From NCBI GenBank assembly GCA_934572535.1, contig CAKTLJ010000015.1:1-44153 (forward strand): a stretch of 44,153 nucleotides of DNA, given 5' to 3'. Positions 15,181-22,731 of this stretch are shown here, piece by piece. How positions within the stretch are numbered: position 1 is the first letter of the stretch; each line of letters starts with the position of its first letter. The position numbers and the translations under genes are program-made. Under the pieces are notes generated by a model, which saw only the letters and a program-made list of their open reading frames with translations, did no database searches and was not told the origin of the DNA. The stretch is from an uncultured Eubacteriales bacterium. GTDB lineage: Bacteria; Bacillota; Clostridia; Oscillospirales; Oscillospiraceae.

Positions 15181-15800
15181 AGCTGACCCAGGCGTTTTTT
15201 GACCGGGACACCCGCCAAGTGGCCCAAGCACTGCTGGGCAAGTACTTGGTGCGGGTCCAAAACGGCGTCCCCCTGGTGGTCCGCATCAACGAGACCGAAG
15301 CCTACATCGGCCGGATCGACAAGGCCTGCCACGCCTACAACTACCGCCGCACCCAGCGGACCGAGACCCTCTTTGCCCCGCCGGGCACCACCTACATTTA
15401 TCTCATTTACGGCATGTACCACTGTTTGAACTTCGTCACGGAGCCAGAGGGGGAACCCTGCGCCGTCCTCATCCGGGGCGGGCAGGCCAGGGGGAACCGG
15501 GACCTGCTGGCCTACAACCGCTACGGAAAGGGACCCGCCCAGCTGACCGCCTATCAGAAAAAGAACTTCCTCAACGGGCCGGGCAAGCTCTGCAAGGCCC
15601 TGGCCCTCACCCGGGAACAGAACGGCCTCTCCCTGCCGGGCGAGGAGCTCTTCCTCTGCGACCGTCTGGAGGATGTCGGCCTGGTCACCCCGGAAGAAGA
15701 CCGGCTTGCCTTGGATATTCAGGTCAGCAAGCGCATCGGCATCGACTATGCCGAGGAGGCGGCGGATCTTCTTTGGCGGTACTTTATCGGATCAAAATAG
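15177..15800 (+). CDS. Alkyladenine (3-methyladenine) DNA glycosylase, AAG/MPG type
   Basis: A 207-residue base-excision repair enzyme that removes alkylated or deaminated purines from DNA. It matches the AAG family: RINETEAYIG (Glu41 and Tyr43 correspond to human AAG Glu125 and Tyr127), the DKACHAYNYRRTQRTETLF block, and PGTTYIYLIYGMYHCLNFV. The start at 15177 overlaps the previous stop as ATGA and lies six bases after AAGGAGG; the ATG at 15171 touches the site directly and is less likely. Second gene of a two-gene transcript ended by the shared hairpin at 15806-15842. Confidence 0.95.
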   Translation: MKLTQAFFDRDTRQVAQALLGKYLVRVQNGVPLVVRINETEAYIGRIDKACHAYNYRRTQRTETLFAPPGTTYIYLIYGMYHCLNFVTEPEGEPCAVLIRGGQARGNRDLLAYNRYGKGPAQLTAYQKKNFLNGPGKLCKALALTREQNGLSLPGEELFLCDRLEDVGLVTPEEDRLALDIQVSKRIGIDYAEEAADLLWRYFIGSK

Positions 15801-15805
15801 GGGCA

Positions 15806-15842
15806 AAAAATCGGAAGGAGGCTGGAGCTCCTTCCGATTTTT
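15806..15842. terminator. Bidirectional terminator between the glycosylase and helicase genes
   Basis: A perfect 15-base-pair hairpin (15806-15820 with 15828-15842), A-rich on one side and T-rich on the other, serves both convergent genes. Confidence 0.9.
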
Positions 15843-15843
15843 G

Positions 15844-18315
15844 TTACTGCTTGGTGATGAACTGGGCGGCTGCCTTCAGCATCATACGCTTGGTGCCCAC
15901 GTTGTCGAAGGCCACTTCCAGCAGGGCGTCGCCGCCCATGGGCTGGATGGACAGGACCATGCCCTCGCCAAAGGCCGTATGGCGGAGCATATCGCCCTTG
16001 CGCAGCTGGGGCAGGGCCGCCGCCTTGGGGGCGGGCTTCCGATAGGCCGCCGTGCCCGCGCTGGTGCCGCTGGGGCGGGGCCGGGCCTGGGCGGGGGCCG
16101 TCTGGGCGGGGCGGCGGGACTCCACAGCGCGGATCTGGGAAAATCCCCCTTCTCCGCCCCAGTCGTCCCGGAAGAACTCCCGCTTGGGCTGGGGCCGCTG
16201 CTGGCCGCTGAACTGGACCAGCTCCTCGGGGATCTCCTTCACGAAGCGGGAGGGCAGGTTGGCGGTGGTCCGGCCGAAGAGCATCCGCTGGGCAGCGCAG
16301 GTGAGGTAGAGCTTCTCCTTGGCCCGGGTCAGGGCCACGTAGCACAGGCGGCGCTCCTCCTCCAGCTCCTCCTCCTCGCCGATGGAGCGGAAGCCGGGGA
16401 AGACCCCCTCCTCCATGCCCACGGTGAAGACCACAGGGAACTCCAGGCCCTTGGCAGCGTGCATGGTCATGAGGGTCACGCAGTTGTCCGCGTCCTCCAC
16501 GCTGTCCAGGTCGGTGTACAGGGCGACCTCGTCCAGGAATCCCCCCAGGGTGGGGTCCTCGGCGTTTTCCAGGTAGCCGCTGATGGAGGAGGACAGCTCG
16601 TGGACGTTTTCCAGGCGGGACTTGTTCTCGTTGTCCTTCTTGGCGGTGAGCATCTCTTCATATCCGCTCTCCTTCACCAGGGTGTCGTAGAGTTCGGGCA
16701 GGGAGACCTCCTCGGTCAGACGCTGCATGGCCTGGATGAGGTCGGTGAACTTTCGGAACTTCGGCGCGGCCTTTTGCAGGGCGGGGATCTCCGCCGCGTG
16801 GACCAGGACCTCCCACAGGGGCTGGCCCGTCTGGGCGGCAAAGGAGCGGGCGGTCTCCATGGTCTTGGCCCCGATGCCCCGGGGCGGGTTGTTCACCACC
16901 CGCAGCAGGCGGAGGTCGTCGCTGGGGTTGTGGATGACGCAGAGGTAGGAGAGCATGTCCTTGATCTCGGCGCGCTCGAAGAAACGGAAGCCACCCACCA
17001 CGCGGTAGGGGATGCTGTTGCTCTTGAGCGCCATTTCCACCTGGTTGGACAGGGCGTTCATGCGGTAGAGGACGGCGCAGTCCTTCCACTGTCTGCCCTC
17101 CCCGTAGGCGCGCAGGAGCTGGGAGGCGATGTACATCCCCTCGTCCCGCTCGTTGGCAGCGGTGTAGCACTGGACCTTCTCGCCGTCGCCGTGGTCGGTC
17201 CAGAGGTTCTTCCCCTTGCGGCCCCGGTTGTTGCGGATGACGGCGTTGGCCGCCTCCAGGATGTTGCCCGTGGAGCGGTAGTTCTGCTCCAGGCGGATGA
17301 CCCGGGCGTTCTGATACTCGCTCTCGAAGGAGAGGATGTTCTCGATGGTCGCGCCCCGGAAGCGGTAGATGGACTGGTCATCGTCGCCCACCACGCAGAT
17401 GTTTTTCCGCCCTCCGGCCAGCAGCCCGGCCAGCAGGTACTGGAGGTGGTTGGTGTCCTGGTACTCGTCGATGAGGACATAGCGGAATTTCCGCTGGTAA
17501 TAGGCCCGCACGTCCTCGTACTGCTGGAGCAGGCGGACGGTGTGGAAGATGATGTCGTCAAAGTCCAGCGCCCCAGCCGCCCAGAGCTTTTTCTGATAGG
17601 ACAGGTAGACGTTGGCGATCTTTTGCAGGCGGAAGTCGCCCTTGGCCTTGCTCTGCTCCATGAAGTCCGGGGCCAGCAGCATCTCGTCCTTGGCCCGGGA
17701 GATATAGCCCAGGACCGAGCGGGGCGGGAAGGACTTGTCGTCCAGGTTCAGCTCCTTCAGGCACTCCTTGACGACCCGGATGGAGTCGTCGGTGTCGTAG
17801 ATGGTGAAGGAGGAGGGAAAGCCCAGCTTTTCGATGTCCCGGCGGAGGATGCGCACGCAGGCCGAGTGGAAGGTGGCCGCCCAGATGTCGTTCGCGTCGG
17901 GGCCAATGGCCGCTTCCAGCCGCTCCTTCAGCTCCCCGGCGGCCTTATTGGTAAAGGTGATGGCGATGACCTGCCAGGGCATGGCAGGCTCCAGGGCGCA
18001 GAGAAGCCCCACCCGGCGCCGGTCCTGCTCGCTGGGCGCCTGGTCTTCGGCATACTGGGCCAGGAATTGGAGGTCGGCGTCGGTCACGTAGCCGGGGACC
18101 TCCTGGCTGTCGGAGCCTTTGCCGTATTTCAGCAGGTTGGCGATGCGGTGGATGAGCACCGTGGTCTTGCCGCTGCCGGCACCGGCAAGCAGCAGGAGGG
18201 GCCCCTCGGTGGTGAGGACGCCTTCCAGCTGGCGGGGGTTCAGCGTTCCGAATTCCCGGGCGATCACGCGGCGGCGAAGGGCCGCGAAGGTAGTCTGGTT
18301 CTCTTGAGAAAGCAT
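15844..18315 (-). CDS. pcrA: UvrD/PcrA-type ATP-dependent DNA helicase
   Basis: An 823-residue superfamily 1A 3'-5' helicase. In order: Walker A AGAGSGKT (44-51), ITFTNKAAGELKERL, the DEYQDTN Walker B motif, VVGDDDQSIYRFRGA, QNYRST, TMHAAKGLEFPVVF and YVALTRAKEKLYL. A proline/alanine-rich linker precedes a C-terminal region with HTAFGEGMV, which matches the RNA-polymerase-binding Tudor-like end of PcrA. About 90 residues longer than typical PcrA, mostly in an acidic insert after the Walker A region. Own promoter; monocistronic. Role: repair of stalled replication and transcription; the choice of PcrA over another UvrD paralogue is by overall match. Confidence 0.92.
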   Translation of the reverse strand: MLSQENQTTFAALRRRVIAREFGTLNPRQLEGVLTTEGPLLLLAGAGSGKTTVLIHRIANLLKYGKGSDSQEVPGYVTDADLQFLAQYAEDQAPSEQDRRRVGLLCALEPAMPWQVIAITFTNKAAGELKERLEAAIGPDANDIWAATFHSACVRILRRDIEKLGFPSSFTIYDTDDSIRVVKECLKELNLDDKSFPPRSVLGYISRAKDEMLLAPDFMEQSKAKGDFRLQKIANVYLSYQKKLWAAGALDFDDIIFHTVRLLQQYEDVRAYYQRKFRYVLIDEYQDTNHLQYLLAGLLAGGRKNICVVGDDDQSIYRFRGATIENILSFESEYQNARVIRLEQNYRSTGNILEAANAVIRNNRGRKGKNLWTDHGDGEKVQCYTAANERDEGMYIASQLLRAYGEGRQWKDCAVLYRMNALSNQVEMALKSNSIPYRVVGGFRFFERAEIKDMLSYLCVIHNPSDDLRLLRVVNNPPRGIGAKTMETARSFAAQTGQPLWEVLVHAAEIPALQKAAPKFRKFTDLIQAMQRLTEEVSLPELYDTLVKESGYEEMLTAKKDNENKSRLENVHELSSSISGYLENAEDPTLGGFLDEVALYTDLDSVEDADNCVTLMTMHAAKGLEFPVVFTVGMEEGVFPGFRSIGEEEELEEERRLCYVALTRAKEKLYLTCAAQRMLFGRTTANLPSRFVKEIPEELVQFSGQQRPQPKREFFRDDWGGEGGFSQIRAVESRRPAQTAPAQARPRPSGTSAGTAAYRKPAPKAAALPQLRKGDMLRHTAFGEGMVLSIQPMGGDALLEVAFDNVGTKRMMLKAAAQFITKQ

Positions 18316-18361
18316 AAAGTCACCATGTCTTTCTAATTTCAGTCAAAATACAACGGCCCCC

Positions 18362-18390
18362 ATTTTACCGCAAACGGGCGGGATTTACAA
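18362..18390 (-). promoter_or_regulatory. pcrA promoter
   Basis: TTGTAA (minus strand 18390-18385), 17-base spacer, TAAAAT (18367-18362). Confidence 0.65.
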
Positions 18391-18421
18391 CCGGGAACGA
18401 CACAAAACAGGAGAAAGCCCG

Positions 18422-19309
18422 TCACATCGGGTCCCGGGAGATGATCTCCTCCGGTAAGGCCCCCTCCTCGATGAAATAGGTCCGGTAGCCGTCGCTCACC
18501 AGCGGGTTCTTGCCGATGACCCGGATCAGGCGCTGTTCCTTCAACGCCAGCTCGATGGCAAGCTCGGGAACGGTCTGGCCGTTCTTGCGCTGATCCTCCG
18601 CCTCGCCGGGGGTGAGCATCTCCACCCGGTCGCCGTGCAGGTCCCAGCCGCTGTTGGGGAAGACGATCTCCTCCTCCCTGGCCAGATAGTATTCATCCCG
18701 CAGCAGGCGGATGCCGATGTCCGCCACCGCCAGCTTGCCCACGTACCAGATGGCGTCTCCCAGGAAGAAGCCCGTCTTTAAGTACCCAATGGTCACGGTC
18801 AGGTCGGACCTGACCGCCAGCTCCGCCTTGCCGGAGTCCCCGTTCATGCCGCTGTTGATATCCACGCTGACCACGTAGGACCGGGCGTTGTTCACGGCCT
18901 TGATGGCGGCCCGGTAGAGGTCCCGCACCCGGCCGGAAAAACCCGTGCCCAGCATACAGTCCACCAGGATATCGAAGCCGCGCAGGTCCTCCTCCTCGGT
19001 GAACAGGCGGATATCCACGCCCTTCTCCTGGGCCAGGTCGTGGTAGTGGCGGCCATCCTCGGAGAACTTCTCCGACACCCGGTAGACGCGGCAGGGGATC
19101 CCCCGGTCCGCCAGGATGCAGGCCAGGGCATATCCGTCGCCGCCGTTGTTGCCTGCCCCGGTCAGGATGCCGATGCTCCCCCGGCTCCAGTCCACCGCCC
19201 GGTAGACCCCCATGGCGGCCCGGTACATGAGTTCCTTGCTGGGAACATAGTTCGCGATCGTGTAGGCATCGCTCTCCCGCATGGTATGCACGCTGATGAC
19301 GTCTTTCAT
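18422..19309 (-). CDS. NAD(P)H-hydrate epimerase (YjeF N-terminal domain)
   Basis: A 295-residue protein that should interconvert R and S forms of hydrated NAD(P)H for repair. The YjeF_N Rossmann-like domain is clear: GAGNNGGDGYALA (51-63), VDCMLGTGFSG (116-126) with the catalytic Asp117, and SVDINSG (148-154). In many bacteria this domain is fused to the ADP/ATP-dependent dehydratase; here that domain is absent, and about 70 residues of unrecognised C-terminus follow instead. The ATG at 19309 has an AAGGATGGAG site; upstream in-frame ATGs lie in the promoter. Monocistronic. Confidence 0.88.
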   Translation of the reverse strand: MKDVISVHTMRESDAYTIANYVPSKELMYRAAMGVYRAVDWSRGSIGILTGAGNNGGDGYALACILADRGIPCRVYRVSEKFSEDGRHYHDLAQEKGVDIRLFTEEEDLRGFDILVDCMLGTGFSGRVRDLYRAAIKAVNNARSYVVSVDINSGMNGDSGKAELAVRSDLTVTIGYLKTGFFLGDAIWYVGKLAVADIGIRLLRDEYYLAREEEIVFPNSGWDLHGDRVEMLTPGEAEDQRKNGQTVPELAIELALKEQRLIRVIGKNPLVSDGYRTYFIEEGALPEEIISRDPM

Positions 19310-19360
19310 CGTTTCTCCATCCTTTCTTTCCGTGGTTTCATTTGTGGAACGTGTCCTAAA

Positions 19361-19389
19361 AGTATACTCGATTTTCGCCCATATTTCAA
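19361..19389 (-). promoter_or_regulatory. Promoter of the NAD(P)HX epimerase gene
   Basis: TTGAAA (minus strand 19389-19384), 17-base spacer, TATACT (19366-19361). Confidence 0.7.
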
Positions 19390-19474
19390 TTCTCCTTCCC
19401 CTGGATGGATTTATGAATAATCTGCAAATTTTCCCGCTTCCTGTCGCTCCTCCCCTCTTTCCCATCGTTTTTCC

Positions 19475-19503
19475 TTGCAAATTCTCCCGCCCTTTAGTAT
19501 AAT
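19475..19503 (+). promoter_or_regulatory. Promoter of the foldase gene
   Basis: TTGCAA (19475-19480), 17-base spacer and a perfect TATAAT (19498-19503), 53 bases before the ATG. Confidence 0.75.
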
Positions 19504-19555
19504 GTTTGCTCGTAATGCTTCTTATTTTTCATAACAAGGAGGACAAGCAACTACT

Positions 19556-21118
19556 ATGAGCAAATCGAAACAGAAGGAGCCCATGAGTTCTAAGGCTAAG
19601 ACCTATTGGGCCGTCGGCATTGTGATCGCCATTCTGGTCGTCATCCTGCTGGTGTGGAACGCCGGAAACAGCAACGGCAACAAGACCGCGACCGCCGCCA
19701 CCGTGGGCGACCAGGACTTCACCGTGGCAGAGGTGTCCTACTACTACGCCGCCGTTTCCAACAACTTCGCCCAGCAGGCCCAGCAGTACGCAATGTACGG
19801 CATGGACATGGGCTATAACGCCGCCCTGCCCGCCAACGAGCAGTTCTACAACGAGGAGGAGGGCGTCACCTACGCCGACTACTTCCTGGACTCCGCTCTC
19901 CAGGAGCTTCAGCGCGTCACCATCCTGTGCAGCCAGGCAAAGCAGGCCGGGTACACCCTCTCCGAGGACGGCCAGGCTGCCTTTGACGAAAATATGAACT
20001 ACCTGAAGATGTACAGCGTGCAGAGCAACACCTCCGAAGAGGCCTACCTGAAGGCCCTCTATGGCCGCTACATGACCATGAGCCTCTTCCGGGACATCCT
20101 GACCGACTCCATCCTGGCCGATGAGTACGCCAAGGTGAAGGCCCAGGAATTCACCTACAGCCAGAGCGAGCTGGACGCCTACTACGCGGAAAACGCCGAT
20201 GCCCTGGACTCCTATGAATATCGCTATTGCTACATCAACTACCAGGTGGACGAAAAGACCGACGAGGACGGCAACGCCGTCGAGGCCACCGACGAGGAGA
20301 TCGCCGCCGCCATGGACGTCGCCGGTCAGAATGCCAACGCCATGATCGCCGAGGTCCGCCGCGGCACGGCCTTCAACGAGGCCGCCGCCAAGTACGTAGA
20401 CGAAAGCTCCGCAGAGTCCTACAAGGCCGACCCGGACTACAACCACAAGGCGGACGCGCTGGGCAGCGCCATCACCTCCTCCCTGTCCGCCGACGCGAGC
20501 GCGTGGCTCACGGCCGCCGGTCGCACCCCCGGTGAGCTGACCGCCATCAAGCTGGAAAACACCGGCTACTGCGTGGTCCAGTTCCTGGGCCGCGACAAGG
20601 GCACCGACAGCTATCAGACCGCAAGCTACCGCAACATTCTTCTCCTGGCCGAGACCGGGGAAAATGAGGACGGCTCCGCCGCCCTGCCCACCGACGCGCA
20701 GCTGACCAAGGTCCTGGACCAGGCCAACGCCATCCTGGAGGACTGGAAGGCAGGCGAAGCCACCTCCGACTCCTTCGCATCCCTGGCCGCCAAGGACAGC
20801 GCGGACGAGGCCAGCAAGGAAAACGGCGGGCTGAACGAAGACGTCAACCGCGACGGCCTGTCCGCTGACCTGGCCGAGTGGCTGTTCGCGCGCGGCCGTC
20901 AGCCGGGCGAGGCCTCTGTCGTGCCGCACAAGGACGACTCCGGCAACGTTATCGGCTATGAAGTCATCCTCGCGGAGGACTTCGGCGAGGTCCGCTGGCA
21001 GTATCAGGCCGCCAACGCCCTGCGCAGCGAGGACTACAACGCGTGGTACACCGACATCCAGGAGGACTACCCCGCTGAACTGACCGACGCCGCACAGGAG
21101 ATCCCCTCCCTGAAATGA
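19556..21118 (+). CDS. Membrane-anchored SurA/PrsA-like foldase (parvulin-type)
   Basis: A 520-residue protein with a short basic N-terminus and one transmembrane segment (about 17-37, WAVGIVIAILVVILLVW), so the bulk lies outside the membrane. After a SurA_N-type helical region, a parvulin-like part (about 345-485) shows RNILL, then FASLAAKDSADEASKENGG and SADLAEWLFARGRQPGE, which follow the PpiC pattern of conserved FxxLAxxxS...GG and FxLxxGE. It is not a lipoprotein, unlike Bacillus PrsA. Probable role: assisting folding of exported proteins. Whether the isomerase site is active is uncertain, because several PpiC catalytic positions are not obvious. Confidence 0.82.
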   Translation: MSKSKQKEPMSSKAKTYWAVGIVIAILVVILLVWNAGNSNGNKTATAATVGDQDFTVAEVSYYYAAVSNNFAQQAQQYAMYGMDMGYNAALPANEQFYNEEEGVTYADYFLDSALQELQRVTILCSQAKQAGYTLSEDGQAAFDENMNYLKMYSVQSNTSEEAYLKALYGRYMTMSLFRDILTDSILADEYAKVKAQEFTYSQSELDAYYAENADALDSYEYRYCYINYQVDEKTDEDGNAVEATDEEIAAAMDVAGQNANAMIAEVRRGTAFNEAAAKYVDESSAESYKADPDYNHKADALGSAITSSLSADASAWLTAAGRTPGELTAIKLENTGYCVVQFLGRDKGTDSYQTASYRNILLLAETGENEDGSAALPTDAQLTKVLDQANAILEDWKAGEATSDSFASLAAKDSADEASKENGGLNEDVNRDGLSADLAEWLFARGRQPGEASVVPHKDDSGNVIGYEVILAEDFGEVRWQYQAANALRSEDYNAWYTDIQEDYPAELTDAAQEIPSLK

Positions 21119-21125
21119 TCCACAT

Positions 21126-21158
21126 GCCCCGCGGGAGCACAGCCTTCCGCGGGGCTTT
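21126..21158 (+). terminator. Terminator of the foldase gene
   Basis: A nine-base-pair stem GCCCCGCGG (21126-21134 with 21147-21155) followed by TTTCC; moderate tail. Confidence 0.7.
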
Positions 21159-21197
21159 CCATCCCCTTTGAACCTGACGACACGAGGAGACCTTTCT

Positions 21198-21911
21198 ATG
21201 AGCAACGAACAATTCCTCCGCACGGAGATGCTGCTGGGCGAGGCCGCCATGGCAAAGCTGGCCCAGGCCCACGTCGCCGTGTTCGGCCTGGGCGGCGTGG
21301 GCAGCTGGTGCGCGGAGGCCCTGGCCCGCTCCGGCGTTGGAGCGCTGACCCTGGTGGACAACGACCAGGTGGGCCTGACCAACCTCAACCGGCAGGCCCA
21401 GGCCCTTCACTCCACCCTTGGCCTGGACAAGACGGAAGCCCTGGCCCGGCGCATCCGGGACATCAACCCCGCGTGCAGCCTTCACCTGATCCCGGAAAAG
21501 TACGAGGCCGACAGCCGGGAGGCCTTTTTCACCGCTGCTTACGACTACATCGTGGACGCGATCGACCTGGTCTCCTGCAAGCTGGACCTCATTGAGACCG
21601 CCTTGCAGCGGGGCCTTCCCATCATCTCCTGCATGGGAACGGGAAACAAGCTGGATCCCTCCCAGTTCCGGGTGGCGGACATCGCCAAGACCGAGGGCTG
21701 CGCCCTGGCCCGCATCCTCCGCAAGGAGCTGAAGGCCCGGAATATCCGCCACCACAAGGTGGTCTTCTCCCCAGAGCTTCCCGCCCGGACGGAGCAGCGG
21801 GAGGCGCCGCCCCCCGGACGGCGCTCCGTCCCGGCCAGCGCCCCCTGGGTACCCCCGGTGGCTGGCTTCCTCCTGGCCGGCGCCGTGATCCAGGACCTCA
21901 TCCAGGAATAA
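21198..21911 (+). CDS. tcdA: tRNA threonylcarbamoyladenosine dehydratase
   Basis: A 237-residue E1/ThiF-family enzyme that uses ATP to cyclise t6A at position 37 of ANN-decoding tRNAs. The nucleotide-binding loop FGLGGVGSWCAEALARSG (29-46), VDNDQVGLTNLNRQ, the DYIVDAIDLVSCKLDLI block and the MGTGNKLDPS segment all match TcdA (CsdL/YgdL). The ATG at 21198 has a GAGGAGA site; an upstream in-frame ATG at 21168 lacks one. The gene is followed at once by a hairpin whose 3' arm doubles as the ribosome binding site of the next gene. Confidence 0.94.
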   Translation: MSNEQFLRTEMLLGEAAMAKLAQAHVAVFGLGGVGSWCAEALARSGVGALTLVDNDQVGLTNLNRQAQALHSTLGLDKTEALARRIRDINPACSLHLIPEKYEADSREAFFTAAYDYIVDAIDLVSCKLDLIETALQRGLPIISCMGTGNKLDPSQFRVADIAKTEGCALARILRKELKARNIRHHKVVFSPELPARTEQREAPPPGRRSVPASAPWVPPVAGFLLAGAVIQDLIQE

Positions 21912-21916
21912 AAACG

Positions 21917-21952
21917 CCCTCCCCTGGCAAACTAGGCCAGAGGAGGGTTTTG
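21917..21952 (+). terminator. tcdA terminator whose 3' arm carries the next gene's ribosome binding site
   Basis: A hairpin of 11 pairs with one mismatch (21917-21928 with 21936-21947) then TTTTG. Its 3' arm ends in GGAGGG, eight bases before the TTG start at 21956. Confidence 0.75.
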
Positions 21953-21955
21953 CTT

Positions 21956-22321
21956 TTGGAACGTTATAAAACTTGGCTCCCGGCGGCGGTGGCAGGCGGC
22001 GCGGCCGGGCTGGTCAACGGCTTCTTCGGCGGGGGCGGCGGAATGGTGCTGGTGCCTCTGCTCATGTCCCGGTGCGGGCTGGCGCGCCGCAAGGCCTTCG
22101 CCTGCTCCGTGGCCATCATCTTCCCCCTGTGCGCCCTCTCCGCGGTCATCTACTACGGCAGGGGCAACCTGGACCTCCTGGCGGCGCTGCCCTATTTGGC
22201 GGGGGGACTCATCGGAGGACTCATTGGCGGAAGGGTCTTCCAAAAGGTCTCGGTCACCTGGCTCAAGCGGGTCTTCGCCCTGCTGATCCTCTACGGGGCC
22301 TGGAGCGCCCTGAGCGGATGA
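21956..22321 (+). CDS. TauE/SafE-type permease, N-terminal half
   Basis: A 121-residue hydrophobic protein with about four membrane segments, the first half of a TauE/SafE (sulfite/anion exporter) fold. The glycine-rich first helix with GLVNGFFGGGGGMVLVPLL is the family hallmark. The start is a TTG at 21956, set by GGAGGG (21942-21947); another TTG at 21950 is too close to that site. It overlaps the next gene by four bases (ATGA). The second half is a homologous but different protein, so the two probably form one heterodimeric carrier. The substrate is unknown. Confidence 0.82.
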   Translation: MERYKTWLPAAVAGGAAGLVNGFFGGGGGMVLVPLLMSRCGLARRKAFACSVAIIFPLCALSAVIYYGRGNLDLLAALPYLAGGLIGGLIGGRVFQKVSVTWLKRVFALLILYGAWSALSG

Positions 22322-22701
22322 GCTGGCTGCTGGCTCTGCTGGCCGGGACCGTCACCGGCATCCTCTCCGCCTTTGGCGTCGGGGGCGGTTCCCTGCTCCT
22401 CATCTATCTGACGACCTTTGCCGGGGTCAGCCAGCACACGGCCCAAGGGATCAACCTCGTGTACTTTCTCCCGGCTGCCGCCGCCGCGCTCCCCGCTCAC
22501 CACAAAAACGGGTTGCTGGAAAGGCGCGTCCTTCTGCCCGCTATCCTGGCCGGGCTGGCCGCAGCCGCCTGCACCGCCGTTCTGTCCAACCACCTGGACA
22601 CCGGGCTTCTGCGGAAGCTCTTCGGCCTCTTCCTGCTGTATATCGGCCTGCGAGAGCTGTTCTGGCGCGACGAGGCCGCAGAAAAGCCCACCCGGGACTG
22701 A
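22318..22701 (+). CDS. TauE/SafE-type permease, C-terminal half
   Basis: A 127-residue partner with about four membrane segments. It repeats the family signature in its first helix (GILSAFGVGGGSLLLIYLT) and has the same helix-4 pattern (LLRKLFGLFLLYIGLREL) as the preceding gene, showing that both are homologous repeats of one transporter. The ATG lies within the stop of the first half, so translation is coupled. No ribosome binding site of note. A longer open frame beginning at 21973 runs antisense to the codon use of the first gene and is not the start. Confidence 0.8.
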   Translation: MSWLLALLAGTVTGILSAFGVGGGSLLLIYLTTFAGVSQHTAQGINLVYFLPAAAAALPAHHKNGLLERRVLLPAILAGLAAAACTAVLSNHLDTGLLRKLFGLFLLYIGLRELFWRDEAAEKPTRD

Positions 22702-22720
22702 CCGGATGGGCTTTCGTTTT
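22683..22720. terminator. Bidirectional terminator between the TauE halves and the NhaC-family gene
   Basis: AAAGCCCA (22683-22690) pairs with TGGGCTTT (22707-22714), with an inner CCGG pair, followed by CGTTTT. The 5' arm overlaps the end of the second TauE gene. Confidence 0.65.
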
Positions 22721-22731
22721 GCTTGGCGTCG

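Noticed and set aside
15673..18336. An 887-codon plus-strand open frame antisense to pcrA
   Set aside because: No domain is visible, and every helicase motif is intact in the opposite strand.
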